Made by a program: the position numbers and the translations under genes. A stretch of 64,000 nt of DNA from an uncultured Acidimicrobiales bacterium. Lineage in GTDB: Bacteria; Actinomycetota; Acidimicrobiia; Acidimicrobiales; SZUA-35. The DNA lies in NCBI GenBank assembly GCA_937922805.1, contig CALAJV010000003.1:418806-482805 (forward strand), given 5' to 3'. Under the pieces are notes generated by a model. It was not told the origin of the DNA. It was given only the letters and a program-made list of their open reading frames with translations, and searched no databases. Below, piece by piece: positions 16,917-25,131 of the stretch. Position 1 is the first letter of the stretch, and the number at the start of each line of letters is the position of its first letter.

Positions 16917-17486
16917 TTAAGCAGGTACTACGCTTGTCTTGAAAATCTTGTCGATCAGCCGCTTCTTCTCGCCATCCCATAGTGGCCACAAGTGGTCAAG
17001 AATGTATGGAAAGAGACAGAGAACTAGGGAGAGCCAAGAGACGAATAGTCGAGCGATTGCAAGGCCAATGCCAATTGGCTGACCAGTCGCATCAGAAACC
17101 AGCTTGGTGTTCTGCATGCCCTTGCCGATCGACTGACCGGTGGTTCCCATCTTGTAGCCCTTATTGAAAAGCAAATAGGCCACGCCTAGGAGGCCAAGAA
17201 AGCCGCCGATCAGCGAGATTCCGCTATCACTTGCGCCATTGAAGAAGTTAGCGATAAACGCTACGACAAAGTACGGGAATGTGTCGACCAGCCAAGCCAT
17301 TGCTCGAGGCCCGAACTCAACGGGAGCGCCAGCTGCGCCCATAACGGCACCGCCTCCGCCATCAACGGCGCCACCAACAGGCTGTGGAGCCCCGACCCAT
17401 TGTGTGCCGTCCCAATATCGTTGTGTACCCGGAGCATCGCCTTGCGCGTAATACCAGCCCGGCTGCATTTGTGAACTGTCGCTCAC
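16917..17486 (-). CDS. DUF2510-RDD family membrane protein
   Basis: A 189-residue protein. The N-terminus carries the DUF2510 pattern (PGWYYAQGDAPGTQRYWDG then TQWVG), a short Trp-rich module of actinobacterial membrane proteins. A Gly/Ala linker and an RDD domain with about three membrane helices follow; the RDD hallmark is RAMAWLVDTFPY and the C-terminal part contains KMGTTGQSIGKG. The GTG at 17486 is chosen because GGAGG stands 7 nt upstream; 24 further in-frame codons upstream lack a ribosome-binding site. The function of RDD proteins is largely unknown (transport has been proposed). Confidence 0.85.
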   Translation of the reverse strand: MSDSSQMQPGWYYAQGDAPGTQRYWDGTQWVGAPQPVGGAVDGGGGAVMGAAGAPVEFGPRAMAWLVDTFPYFVVAFIANFFNGASDSGISLIGGFLGLLGVAYLLFNKGYKMGTTGQSIGKGMQNTKLVSDATGQPIGIGLAIARLFVSWLSLVLCLFPYILDHLWPLWDGEKKRLIDKIFKTSVVPA

Positions 17487-17977
17487 CTTATTACCTCCCA
17501 TAAGTCGGTCGGTGCCCGCCACGGACACCAGTCGTTTAACCGTATTTCTAAGATCCAAATTCTAAGATCCACTGACCAGAACGATCAGCCTAGCCTGAAC
17601 ACGACGTGCTTATCGGGACATGCCCGGCGTAAGCCGACTCGGTAACTCGCCCGCAATAGAAACCGAGGCTTCCAAATTGGATTCGATAGACCAAAAGCCC
17701 CGATTAGCGTCTACCTGCCCTGTTCCCCCTCGAATAGAACTCATATAGTGCTGAATCAGTACCTGAGGTCCCGGTGCAGCAATTTTCCAAAGAGCGCCTA
17801 AAAAGATCTTAGACTAGACACCAGCAACTATACCCGACCTAGCCGACTGGTCCATCCGGCGTAGATAGCGTGATAAAACCATCTAGCACTGGTGCTTTTT
17901 GATGCTCACGGCACCGCTCTATGACATCGCAAATAACAACGTCGTAAACCGGCGACGTTGCTAACCGATAGGTAGAT
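17487..17977. other. Divergent intergenic region upstream of galE
   Basis: About 490 bases without a recognisable gene in either strand. It holds the direct repeat at 17546-17571 and, just before galE, an inverted repeat with 8-nt perfect arms (CAACGTCG 17937-17944, CGACGTTG 17953-17960; 8-nt spacer) ending 17 nt upstream of the start codon, plausibly an operator or hairpin. No tRNA or structured RNA family was recognised. Confidence 0.4.
17546..17571. repeat. Short direct repeat upstream of the RDD gene
   Basis: TGGATCTTAGAA (minus-strand sense) occurs twice, separated by 2 nt, 60-85 nt upstream of the RDD-protein start. The two copies are identical over 12 nt. This may be a duplicated regulator half-site or a local slippage duplication; TAGAAT inside it is a possible -10 box. 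Confidence 0.4.
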
Positions 17978-19000
17978 ATGTCTCAAACAATCCTCGTGAC
18001 CGGCGGAGCCGGCTATATCGGCAGCCATACCGCCGTTGCCCTGACCGAGCGTGGTCACAATGTGGTGATCGTCGACAATCTCGACAACAGCTCGATTGGA
18101 GCCATCGAAACTATCCGTCGCCTAACTGGCAAAGAGATCCCTTTCCACGAAGTCGACCTGTTGGATAGCGATGCCCTGGGTGCCGTGTTCGATGAGCACC
18201 CGATCGAGTCAGTAATTCACTTTGCTGGTTTGAAAGCGGTAGGCGAATCAGTCGAGAAACCATTGTCGTACTATCAAACCAACCTCATTTCCACCATGAA
18301 CCTGTTGCAGCAAATGGAGAACCACCACGTGTGGCAACTGGTTTTCTCTTCGTCTGCCACCGTTTACGGTGACCCAGAGATCCTCCCAATCCCCGAGTCG
18401 GCCAAGACCGGCCCGACAAACCCATACGGGCAAACCAAGCTCATGATCGAAGACATCTGCCGCGACGTCGCAGCGGCCGACGATCGGTGGCAGATCAGTT
18501 TGCTCCGTTACTTCAATCCGGTTGGCGCTCACCCGAGCGGCGATCTCGGCGAAGACCCTCAAGGCATTCCTAACAACCTCGTGCCGTTCGTTATGCAAGT
18601 TGCTGTCGGGCGTCGTGAACAAGTCAACGTCTTTGGCAACGACTGGGATACCTCAGATGGGACAGGCGTTCGCGACTACATCCATGTGCTCGACTTAGCG
18701 TCTGGACACCTGGCAGCGTTAGAAAATATCGAAGCCGGCTGCGATGTGTTCAATCTCGGCACCGGAAATGGTTCGTCGGTACTTGATGTAATCAAAACCA
18801 CCGAGCATGTCAGCGGCCAAGCGGTTCCCTTTGAAATCATCGAGCGCCGCGAGGGCGACATCGCTACGTCGTTGGCCGATCCCCGCAAAGCTAACGACAA
18901 ACTAGCTTGGAGGGCTGATCGAAATCTCGAAGTCATGTTGGCTGACTCCTGGCATTGGCAATCACGACACCCAAACGGGTACGCGGAGTCGGAAAGCTAA
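17978..19000 (+). CDS. galE: UDP-glucose 4-epimerase (GalE)
   Basis: A 340-residue short-chain dehydrogenase/reductase of the extended type that interconverts UDP-glucose and UDP-galactose using bound NAD. The N-terminal Rossmann motif is GGAGYIGSH, the catalytic Ser/Thr segment FSSSATVYG, and the YxxxK pair YGQTK. Further GalE stretches are RYFNPVGAHPSG and GTGVRDYIHVLDLA. The length is typical (about 330-345). It supplies UDP-galactose for cell-wall polysaccharide. An inverted repeat lies directly upstream. It is convergent with the ribokinase gene (3-nt gap). Confidence 0.95.
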   Translation: MSQTILVTGGAGYIGSHTAVALTERGHNVVIVDNLDNSSIGAIETIRRLTGKEIPFHEVDLLDSDALGAVFDEHPIESVIHFAGLKAVGESVEKPLSYYQTNLISTMNLLQQMENHHVWQLVFSSSATVYGDPEILPIPESAKTGPTNPYGQTKLMIEDICRDVAAADDRWQISLLRYFNPVGAHPSGDLGEDPQGIPNNLVPFVMQVAVGRREQVNVFGNDWDTSDGTGVRDYIHVLDLASGHLAALENIEAGCDVFNLGTGNGSSVLDVIKTTEHVSGQAVPFEIIERREGDIATSLADPRKANDKLAWRADRNLEVMLADSWHWQSRHPNGYAESES

Positions 19001-19003
19001 GGG

Positions 19004-19954
19004 CTAGTCGGTAGCAGACCGGGTGAAACCCTCAACCGATGGTCGTTGAGGCAAAGAATCCTGAGCCCCGCGTTTAGTCGTGGCCAGAGCGGCGACTGTG
19101 TTTCCCCAATGGGCAGCGTCGACAATGTTGCCGCCTGAACAAAGCCGATCGACCAGTCCCCCACAAAAAGCGTCGCCGGCAGCCGTTGTGTCAACGACGT
19201 CTACGTCGTGGGGTCGAATGTGTTCGAACGATGAGTCCCCAGCGTCCAGCACTATGGCTCCGTCGGAACCGAGCGTTACCACAACAGCACAGCCATCGGC
19301 CGCTATTTGAGCCGCCTGCGCTGCCACTTCCGATACAGAATTAGCTACTGGGCTGGAGGTGAGCATCGCTAGTTCGCCCCGATTGGGAACCACCACGTCG
19401 ACTCGAGCGAGATCTACCCCGGCAACGGCCGGAGCCGGATTAATTACCAACAAACCTGACCGGTCCATCGCTGCCAGCGAATTGATTGTCTCTACTGGCA
19501 CCTCAAATTGTGCCAAAACGACTGCGGCGTCTCGGATAGTGCTGGCCGCGTTTTCCAAATCGGTTTGACCAACGGCGGCATTGGCCCCAGCGATCACTAC
19601 GATCCGATTTTCACCGACCCCATCAACCTCGATAACCGCCATACCCGTCGGCTCATCATCATGTTGTCGGACATGTTGGCAACTAATGCCTTCGGCGGTC
19701 AGGCCCGCGATCAGCGAGCGACCGGCATCATCGTCTCCGACGCAGCCGACCATAGAAACTGAGCGACCGAGCCGCGCCGCGGCAACGGCCTGGTTTGCTC
19801 CTTTACCTCCGCCTCCACGAAGGAGGTCGGATCCGAAAACCGTTTCGCCTGGCGCTGGGAACGACTCGACGGAAAGAGATAGATCAAGATTAAGACTACC
19901 GACTACGACGACATCAGTTTTGCCGGGGGCTTCACTATTCATGGTGCCAGCCAA
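19004..19954 (-). CDS. rbsK: Ribokinase (PfkB family)
   Basis: A 316-residue PfkB-family sugar kinase. The N-terminal signature GGGGKGANQAVAAARLG and the C-terminal catalytic signature DTTAAGDAFCGGL (the usual DTTGAGD with Ala for the first Gly) are both present; NLDLSLSVESFPAPGET is the ribokinase-type N-terminus. It would phosphorylate ribose to ribose-5-phosphate. It starts 1 nt after the stop of the nucleoside hydrolase gene, so the two form a nucleoside-to-ribose-5-phosphate salvage pair. Confidence 0.9.
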   Translation of the reverse strand: MAGTMNSEAPGKTDVVVVGSLNLDLSLSVESFPAPGETVFGSDLLRGGGGKGANQAVAAARLGRSVSMVGCVGDDDAGRSLIAGLTAEGISCQHVRQHDDEPTGMAVIEVDGVGENRIVVIAGANAAVGQTDLENAASTIRDAAVVLAQFEVPVETINSLAAMDRSGLLVINPAPAVAGVDLARVDVVVPNRGELAMLTSSPVANSVSEVAAQAAQIAADGCAVVVTLGSDGAIVLDAGDSSFEHIRPHDVDVVDTTAAGDAFCGGLVDRLCSGGNIVDAAHWGNTVAALATTKRGAQDSLPQRPSVEGFTRSATD

Positions 19955-19955
19955 G

Positions 19956-20888
19956 CTAACTCCCCGAATGGCTACGGGCGGCTACCGCTTCCAGGACCAG
20001 CGCCCGGGCCTGATGATGATCGATGGTGTGGCCATGAAACACGTTTGGGTCTGCGCCTTGACTACCTCTGCGCTGATCAACGACGGTCATTCCTCGCGTT
20101 AGGCTGCCGTCTAGTTCCACATCAACGTGACGCTCGGTGTGTTCAATCACGTTCGGGTGGGTAATGGCCAGAATGGCGCACGGGTCGTGGAGACCGCCGT
20201 TGCGCTCACCCCCGCGCAACTCAACCTGGTCCAGGTAGCTGGCGGCCAGGTCGGCGAGCACTAGCGCACCGGGACCGCTGATCGCTCGCAGGTCGGAAAC
20301 GAGCGAATCGTCGACGAGGAACTGGTGAGTCAGGTCTAGTCCAGCCATGTACAACGGAGCTCCGGACCCGAGGACGATCGACGCTGCTTCCGGGTCGACC
20401 AGAATGTTGAACTCTGCTACAGCTGAGTGATTTCCGACGCTGGCTGACCCTCCCATGAAACTCACGCCTGCCACCCGATTTACTAGGTCCGGGGCTTGAC
20501 GAAATGCCATTGCGATGTTGGTTAGAGGACCAGTCGGGGCAAGCCATAGGCCTTCTTCTCCCCGGATCGTCTCGATCAGGTAATTGACGGCCTCCGTCGA
20601 CGCGACTGAGCGTTCAAGGTCCGGGAGAGCAGGACCCTTGAAACCGGTAACTCCATGCACCTCGGGAGCATTACGAGGCGGGGCCACGAGAGGTCGCTCG
20701 GCTCCGGAGTGCACTTCAACATCCAACCCGAAGATCTGACAAGTTAACAGGGCGTTGTTTGTCACGTCGAGGAGCGGAGCGTTGCCACCAACGGTTGTCA
20801 CTCCAACCAAGTCTCCGAAGTGAGCTGCAACTACCAAAGCAACAGCGTCGTCGTGGCCAGGGTCGCAGTCGACGATAATCCGTTTCAC
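19956..20888 (-). CDS. Inosine-uridine-preferring nucleoside hydrolase family
   Basis: About 310 residues. The metal/ribose site DCDPGHDDAVAL at the very N-terminus is the invariant DxDxxxDD motif of nucleoside N-ribohydrolases, which split nucleosides into base and ribose; a second Ca-ligand region is NGGLHDPCAILA. The GTG at 20888 is chosen because it gives the usual family N-terminus (MKRIIVDCDPG) with AGGGA 8 nt upstream; a TTG at 20915 is the alternative. It lies between DUF3039 and ribokinase on the same strand, consistent with a salvage operon. Confidence 0.9.
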   Translation of the reverse strand: MKRIIVDCDPGHDDAVALVVAAHFGDLVGVTTVGGNAPLLDVTNNALLTCQIFGLDVEVHSGAERPLVAPPRNAPEVHGVTGFKGPALPDLERSVASTEAVNYLIETIRGEEGLWLAPTGPLTNIAMAFRQAPDLVNRVAGVSFMGGSASVGNHSAVAEFNILVDPEAASIVLGSGAPLYMAGLDLTHQFLVDDSLVSDLRAISGPGALVLADLAASYLDQVELRGGERNGGLHDPCAILAITHPNVIEHTERHVDVELDGSLTRGMTVVDQRRGSQGADPNVFHGHTIDHHQARALVLEAVAARSHSGS

Positions 20889-20948
20889 GATCCGATTCCC
20901 TGGTCCTGTAGCCAATCTCGAACTTTGGTGTGTCGCTGCCCGCTATCC

Positions 20949-21230
20949 CTACTCTCCATCGTTGTTGTCGTCTCCGTCGCCTCCGCCGCGAAACTTGGCA
21001 AAAATCTCTTTACATTCAGGACAGACCGGGTACTTCTTCGGATCTCGGTTCGGTACCCACTTTTTACCGCATAGCGCAACTACCGCAGTTCCATCGATCG
21101 CGCTCGGCAGAATCTTGTCTTTGCGAACGTAATGAGAGAAGCGATCGTGATCGCCATCATCAAGAACTGGATCGCTAAGAGACGGATCTACTGCTGGCTT
21201 GTTTTTCGTCAGCGTTTCTAAATCGGTCAT
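20949..21230 (-). CDS. DUF3039 family protein
   Basis: A 93-residue actinobacteria-specific protein. It contains the DUF3039 core HYVRKDKILPSAIDGTAVV, then ALCGKKWVPNRDP and YPVCPECKEIF. Cys54, Cys70 and Cys73 (C...C-x2-C) with His33 look like a small zinc ribbon. The tail is Gly/Asp-rich. Function is unknown. The start is preceded at 6 nt by TACACT, implying a leaderless transcript; it is divergent from the UGA-containing peroxiredoxin, only 57 bp apart, and upstream of the nucleoside hydrolase. Confidence 0.92.
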   Translation of the reverse strand: MTDLETLTKNKPAVDPSLSDPVLDDGDHDRFSHYVRKDKILPSAIDGTAVVALCGKKWVPNRDPKKYPVCPECKEIFAKFRGGGDGDDNNDGE

Positions 21231-21236
21231 GCCTGT

Positions 21237-21242
21237 AGTGTA
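21237..21242 (-). promoter_or_regulatory. -10 box TACACT for leaderless DUF3039 gene
   Basis: On the minus strand TACACT, then 6 nt (acaggc), then the ATG of the DUF3039 gene. It is part of the recurring TANNNT-N6-RTG pattern. The 57-bp divergent region must also hold the peroxiredoxin promoter. Confidence 0.55.
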
Positions 21243-21287
21243 CGTTGAACTCTCAATTAATATTTGGCCTACGAATAGAGGTACTCA

Positions 21288-21749
21288 ATGCTTGCACCCG
21301 GAGCCGAAGCGCCCGACTTTACACTGAACGATCAGGATGGATCGCCGTTCACTCTTTCATCGACACGAGGCCGGTGGGTACTCGTTTGGTGGTATCCGAA
21401 GGCAAGTACTCCTGGTTGAACGCTTGAAGGCCAGGGCCTGCGTGATCAGGCCCAGAACTTTTCACAAGCCAACTGCGACGTTGTCGGCATTTCTTTCGAT
21501 AGCCCAGCCGACAATTTGGCGTTCAAGCAGAACGAAGACTTTCCGTTCTCGCTACTCAGCGACCAGGACAAAGCTGTCGGCACCACCTACCAGGTGCTAC
21601 GCGACCCTGAAGAGCAGTTCGCTGATTTCCCAAAAAGGATCAGCTATCTGATTGATCCCGACGGCGTAATTGTCAAAGCTTACGAGGTCAGTGACCCCCA
21701 AGGCCACGCTGCGGTTGTTGTCGCCGACTTGGCCGCCGCTCAACGCTGA
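21288..21749 (+). CDS. Peroxiredoxin (BCP/AhpC-TSA family), probable selenoprotein with in-frame UGA at the peroxidatic site
   Basis: Reading TGA 21417-21419 as an amino acid gives a continuous 153-residue thioredoxin-fold peroxiredoxin aligned end to end with E. coli BCP: PGAEAPDFTLNDQDGSPFTL at the N-terminus, then YPKASTPG-U-TLEGQGLRD, VVGISFDSPADN, FSLLSDQDKAVG and RISYLIDPDGVI. The UGA (residue 44) falls exactly on the peroxidatic Cys of TPGCT. The Cys five residues later used by E. coli BCP is Gln; Cys63 is the only other Cys near the site. AGAGG stands 6 nt before ATG. A GC-rich hairpin follows the UGA (separate entry). The frame stays open and conserved for 109 codons after the UGA. 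Read this way it reduces peroxides with Sec. A nonsense mutation or base-call error is the alternative. No sel genes are in the window. Confidence 0.8.
21434..21453 (+). promoter_or_regulatory. Candidate bacterial SECIS hairpin downstream of UGA
   Basis: GGGCCTG (21434-21440) pairs perfectly with CAGGCCC (21447-21453) around a 6-nt loop CGTGAT. The loop begins 22 nt after the UGA, within the distance used by bacterial SECIS elements, which lie inside the coding region immediately 3' of the UGA and are bound by SelB. A G is in the apical loop as expected. It encodes part of the conserved GQGLRDQA helix, so codon constraint alone could explain some of it. Confidence 0.6.
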
Positions 21750-21843
21750 TTGCTCTTGTAACTCAGACCCGACGGGCTTGGAATGCTCCTAGCGGTGGCC
21801 GCCATTGCGTCAACACTAGCTACTTAACCAGTGCCGGTGAGGG

Positions 21844-22443
21844 CTACTTGGCGGCCGCCATCCGGTGGGTCACAAAGTGTTCGGGGAGCGGCACGGACAA
21901 CACACCAAATGACCCGCCAAGGTGGGACATGTTGATGTCGTGATCTTCGGTTGGAACCCGATCGGCGAGAAAATCTCCCGTCATACCAATCCGTAGGCAT
22001 TCTGGCGAGAGGCGGGCCAGGAACCGGTCGTAGTAGCCCCGACCTCGACCCAGCCGACGGCCAACAAGGTCGAAGGCCAGTGCGGGCACGATTACGGCTC
22101 CGATTTGCCTATCGTCTATTTGGTCGCTGCCTTTCAGCGGTTGGGTGTATCCATAGTTGTGCCGCTCAGTTGGGCCTCCGACTGGGTGAACGCTTAGCTC
22201 GAAACCCTCATCAGGGGTTCGAGTAATGGCGAACCGGGAGTCAGGTTGTGGGTGCCTAGCTACCAGACTGCTGAGATCAACCTCTCCGGGCATGGCATTG
22301 AACACGACAACGTAGGTGCCATCAGGGACTGACTCCGACAAAAATCTAGCGAGAGCATCGCAATGCTTGGTTGAGTCAGGTTCGGGCAGGTCCGATCGAG
22401 TCGAACGAACCAGACGACGGGCCTCTAATTTTGAAAGACTCAC
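21844..22443 (-). CDS. 5-formyltetrahydrofolate cyclo-ligase
   Basis: A 199-residue enzyme converting 5-formyl-THF to 5,10-methenyl-THF with ATP. The family signature GRRLGRGRGYYDRFL is present, together with IVPALAFDLVG just before it and an N-terminal LEARRLVRSTR helix. Length is typical. GTG start. It is convergent with the peroxiredoxin gene and divergent from the M20 peptidase. Confidence 0.92.
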   Translation of the reverse strand: MSLSKLEARRLVRSTRSDLPEPDSTKHCDALARFLSESVPDGTYVVVFNAMPGEVDLSSLVARHPQPDSRFAITRTPDEGFELSVHPVGGPTERHNYGYTQPLKGSDQIDDRQIGAVIVPALAFDLVGRRLGRGRGYYDRFLARLSPECLRIGMTGDFLADRVPTEDHDINMSHLGGSFGVLSVPLPEHFVTHRMAAAK

Positions 22444-22561
22444 AGGTTGGCAATAGTAGTTGTTGAATCAGGGTTTCTCGACACCGCACTCGTCCTAGGT
22501 GAATGACGGATCGGGCGGCGACCGCCCGATGCCCCAACTTTATGACTAACCGAATCCGGCC

Positions 22562-22567
22562 TACGCT
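22562..22567 (+). promoter_or_regulatory. -10 box TACGCT for leaderless M20 peptidase gene
   Basis: TACGCT, 6 nt (aggtcg), then ATG 22574. Same arrangement as at eight other genes. No clear -35. Confidence 0.5.
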
Positions 22568-22573
22568 AGGTCG

Positions 22574-23764
22574 ATGGTAGAGACGAGCGGCCAGGAACGA
22601 CGCACCGATCTTCTCGTTGAGATGATCGGCATTAACAGCGTCAACCCATTGCAGACCGGCCCGCGTTCGGGTTCGGCAAACGAAGAAGCGTTCGCAACAT
22701 GGCTGGCAGCCCGGTGTGTAGATTTGGGAGCGACTGTCACTGTTGATCCGGTCGAGCCAGAGCGACCAAACGTCTATGCCTTTTTCGAGGGTTCGAGCGA
22801 CGTCACCGTGTGCATAGATGTTCACCTTGACACGGTCGGTGTAGAGCACTGCGAAAACGATCCTTTCGATGCGATTGTTTCTGAGGGGCGAATCCACGGC
22901 CGTGGCAGCGTCGACACCAAAGCGACGCTCGCCGTCGTTCTTGAACTGTTGGAACAAACACGACGAGACGGGCGCCAGATCGGGCCCAATCTGTTGTTAG
23001 TCGGAACCGTGGGAGAAGAGATCGGTGGCCTGACCGGTGCCTATCAGTTCCAAGAGTGGATATCGAAACAAGACTTCTCCATCCAGGATTTGATCGTTGC
23101 CGAACCGACGCTGTGCCGCCCGGTTCACGGCCACAAAGGCGCTCTCGGTTTAGAAGTAACAGTTCATGGCAAAGCCGCTCACTCGTCCAAACCCGAGCTG
23201 GGCCACAATGCCATTGTGATTGCTAGCCGTATCGTCGCCGCACTCGAACAAGAACATGAGCGTCTCGTACAGGGCCACGCTCTAACGGCGATGGGCACCG
23301 GAACGCTATCCGTGACAGAGATCACTGGCGGTTCTGCTCGTAACATTGTCCCTGACAAGTGCGCCTTCTATGCCGGACGGCGAATTGCTCCCGGGGAAGA
23401 CCCTTATGCCGTATACCAGGATCTTTCGACTCTGATCACCGAAGCCGGAGCGCCTCACCAGATTTCCATCGAAATGACGTACGGTCGAGCCAGCCAGGCG
23501 TTCTATACCAACCCGGAATCAAGCCTGATTCAGGATTTGGCTCAGCTAGCTGAAACTAGCCCTGACCTCGCAACCTACGGCAGCAACGCACTCGCCTACG
23601 GCGATATAGCCAGCAATATCGCCGTGTTCGGTCCTGGATCGATCGATCAGGCCCATAAAAGCGTCGAATGGATCGACATCGCCCAAATTGATGAAGCCGC
23701 CAGGATCTATCGGAGTTGGCTGTTGCCAGGTCGAGCGGCCCAGGCCAAGGTTCCGGCCTTCTGA
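22574..23764 (+). CDS. M20-family metallopeptidase / acetylornithine-deacetylase-like
   Basis: A 396-residue dinuclear-zinc hydrolase of the ArgE/DapE/CPG2 group. Metal ligands are visible: His and Asp in VCIDVHLDTVG, the bridging Asp in IHGRGSVDTKATLA, the catalytic Glu pair in GTVGEEIGGL, Glu in VAEPTLCRP, and a late His in DQAHKSVEWI. The dimerisation insert begins GLEVTVHGKAAHSSKPELG. It removes an acyl or aminoacyl group from an N-substituted amino acid; the exact substrate (acetylornithine, succinyl-DAP, others) cannot be fixed. No arginine or lysine genes are adjacent. Confidence 0.88.
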   Translation: MVETSGQERRTDLLVEMIGINSVNPLQTGPRSGSANEEAFATWLAARCVDLGATVTVDPVEPERPNVYAFFEGSSDVTVCIDVHLDTVGVEHCENDPFDAIVSEGRIHGRGSVDTKATLAVVLELLEQTRRDGRQIGPNLLLVGTVGEEIGGLTGAYQFQEWISKQDFSIQDLIVAEPTLCRPVHGHKGALGLEVTVHGKAAHSSKPELGHNAIVIASRIVAALEQEHERLVQGHALTAMGTGTLSVTEITGGSARNIVPDKCAFYAGRRIAPGEDPYAVYQDLSTLITEAGAPHQISIEMTYGRASQAFYTNPESSLIQDLAQLAETSPDLATYGSNALAYGDIASNIAVFGPGSIDQAHKSVEWIDIAQIDEAARIYRSWLLPGRAAQAKVPAF

Positions 23765-23812
23765 CCTAGGTAGGTGTCCTAGAACCCTGTTAAAGTCGCG
23801 TTTAATTTTTGG

Positions 23813-24466
23813 GTGATCTTCCCCGAGCGACTAAATCCAACAGCATATTCGGGTAGAAATATCCAAGAGATCCGCCAGAAATCGCCCCTCATGATCGGAT
23901 TGGCAATGCACTTGCAACGCCCGCAACCTAACGAAGGCCAGAGCCGTTTAATGCTCGCGCTAACGCTTTCGACGGTTACAGCGATTGCAGTAGCGGCGCC
24001 CCTAGCTCTTCGAGCTGTTCAGGTAGACTCCCAGCCGGCTCCTGCTAGCGAAGTTTCAATTCCAATTGATCCTGACCTACCAGTGGCGACAACCAGGCTC
24101 GATATCGAGTTTGAAGGCGAACGAGACGAACAAGGCCGTATTGAGCCGTTGACGCCAGAACAGACTGGTTCGGGCGCTGGCAGCACTGATTCTCCTGCCA
24201 AGACGGCCTCGAGCCCTCAAGCCACCGATCCGGAGCCAAAGGGCCCGACAACGACTGAACCTGCCCCAGAACCGGGACCAGACCCGGAAGATCCGGGTGA
24301 CACCGCCGAGACCACCACAACTGTTGATGAACAGGCCAGTACCTCGACGACCGAGGATTCAACGTCCACAACGGTCGAAACGGAAACAACAGTCGACTCC
24401 AGCTCGACTACATCATCGACTGAGCCCGACAACGAAGGTGTAGACGGCCCAACTCCGGCTCCGTAG
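23813..24466 (+). CDS. Membrane-anchored protein with Ser/Thr/Pro-rich extracytoplasmic tail
   Basis: Up to 217 residues from GTG 23813; ATG 23891 (191 residues) is an equally plausible start, and neither has a strong ribosome-binding site. One membrane helix (LMLALTLSTVTAIAVAAPLA) is followed by a short acidic stretch and a low-complexity tail rich in Thr, Ser, Pro and Glu that ends GVDGPTPAP. Not a recognised family. It probably spans the cell wall as a stalk or is glycosylated. The 101-nt gap before the DUF4190 gene has no recognisable feature apart from that gene's -10 box. Confidence 0.6.
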   Translation: MIFPERLNPTAYSGRNIQEIRQKSPLMIGLAMHLQRPQPNEGQSRLMLALTLSTVTAIAVAAPLALRAVQVDSQPAPASEVSIPIDPDLPVATTRLDIEFEGERDEQGRIEPLTPEQTGSGAGSTDSPAKTASSPQATDPEPKGPTTTEPAPEPGPDPEDPGDTAETTTTVDEQASTSTTEDSTSTTVETETTVDSSSTTSSTEPDNEGVDGPTPAP

Positions 24467-24555
24467 ACCGCGGGTGTGCTTGTGGTGTCCTTGTTAAGAG
24501 TCTGCAATCGGATCTCAACCCATCTGCTGGCCTAATTGCCGGCCGGTTTGGCCCC

Positions 24556-24561
24556 TACACT
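24556..24561 (+). promoter_or_regulatory. -10 box TACACT for leaderless DUF4190 gene
   Basis: TACACT followed by 6 nt (gcattt) and ATG 24568. It is one of the recurring leaderless-type starts. Confidence 0.55.
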
Positions 24562-24567
24562 GCATTT

Positions 24568-25131
24568 ATGACCAACTTTGAGGGCGAAGATCAGTGGGTC
24601 GATGGTGGATCAGCGGGATCCCAAGATCCAACGACTTTGGCAAATGAGGGTGTAACTCAAAGGGCCCCAACATCGCCTTTGTCACCTCAGCCCGACTTTC
24701 TAACCCAAACGGACCCTCCTCCAGCCCTCTATCAACCGCCGAATGCGCTCGGGCCACCAGGATCCAACCTGAATCAAGGCAATAGTCAACAACCATTCCA
24801 AGCCCAACAACCATTCCAAGCCCCGCCGTTGAACATTCCGTATGGTGGTGCTCCCGTTCAGCACTATCCCAAGGGCAGTAACGGAATGGTTGCGATGGTT
24901 ATTTCCCTAATTTCGTTTGGTCTCGGAATGATGACGTGTGGGATTGGGTTTATAGGTTCACCGGTAGGCGCCATTATTGGCTTCCGCGATCTACAAAACA
25001 TAAAGGACGGCCAAGCGGACCCAACTAACAAGGGGCTCGCTATCACCGGAATCGTCTTAGGAGTAGTTGGTACACTAATGTTGTTAGGAATAGTCGGCCT
25101 GATAGCGTTTTCGGTTCTAGCTGGAGCGTGA
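24568..25131 (+). CDS. DUF4190 domain-containing membrane protein
   Basis: A 187-residue protein: a Pro/Gln/Asn-rich cytoplasmic N-terminal half with a tandem QQPFQA duplication, then the two-helix DUF4190 domain (MVAMVISLISFGLGMMTCG ... NKGLAITGIVLGVVGTLML). DUF4190 proteins are small membrane proteins of unknown function, often with disordered N-termini. The stop overlaps the start of the next gene by 4 nt, so it is translationally coupled to the DUF2752 protein. Confidence 0.82.
   Translation: MTNFEGEDQWVDGGSAGSQDPTTLANEGVTQRAPTSPLSPQPDFLTQTDPPPALYQPPNALGPPGSNLNQGNSQQPFQAQQPFQAPPLNIPYGGAPVQHYPKGSNGMVAMVISLISFGLGMMTCGIGFIGSPVGAIIGFRDLQNIKDGQADPTNKGLAITGIVLGVVGTLMLLGIVGLIAFSVLAGA
24787..24822 (+). 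repeat. Tandem 18-bp duplication inside the DUF4190 gene
   Basis: Two identical 18-bp units (24787-24804, 24805-24822) encode QQPFQA twice. In-frame slippage duplication in the disordered region. Confidence 0.8.

Noticed and set aside
21288..21749. Peroxiredoxin as a pseudogene split by a nonsense codon
   Set aside because: The stop is exactly at the peroxidatic residue, is TGA, is followed by a SECIS-like hairpin, and the downstream half is fully conserved; selenocysteine explains all of this better, though base error cannot be excluded here.
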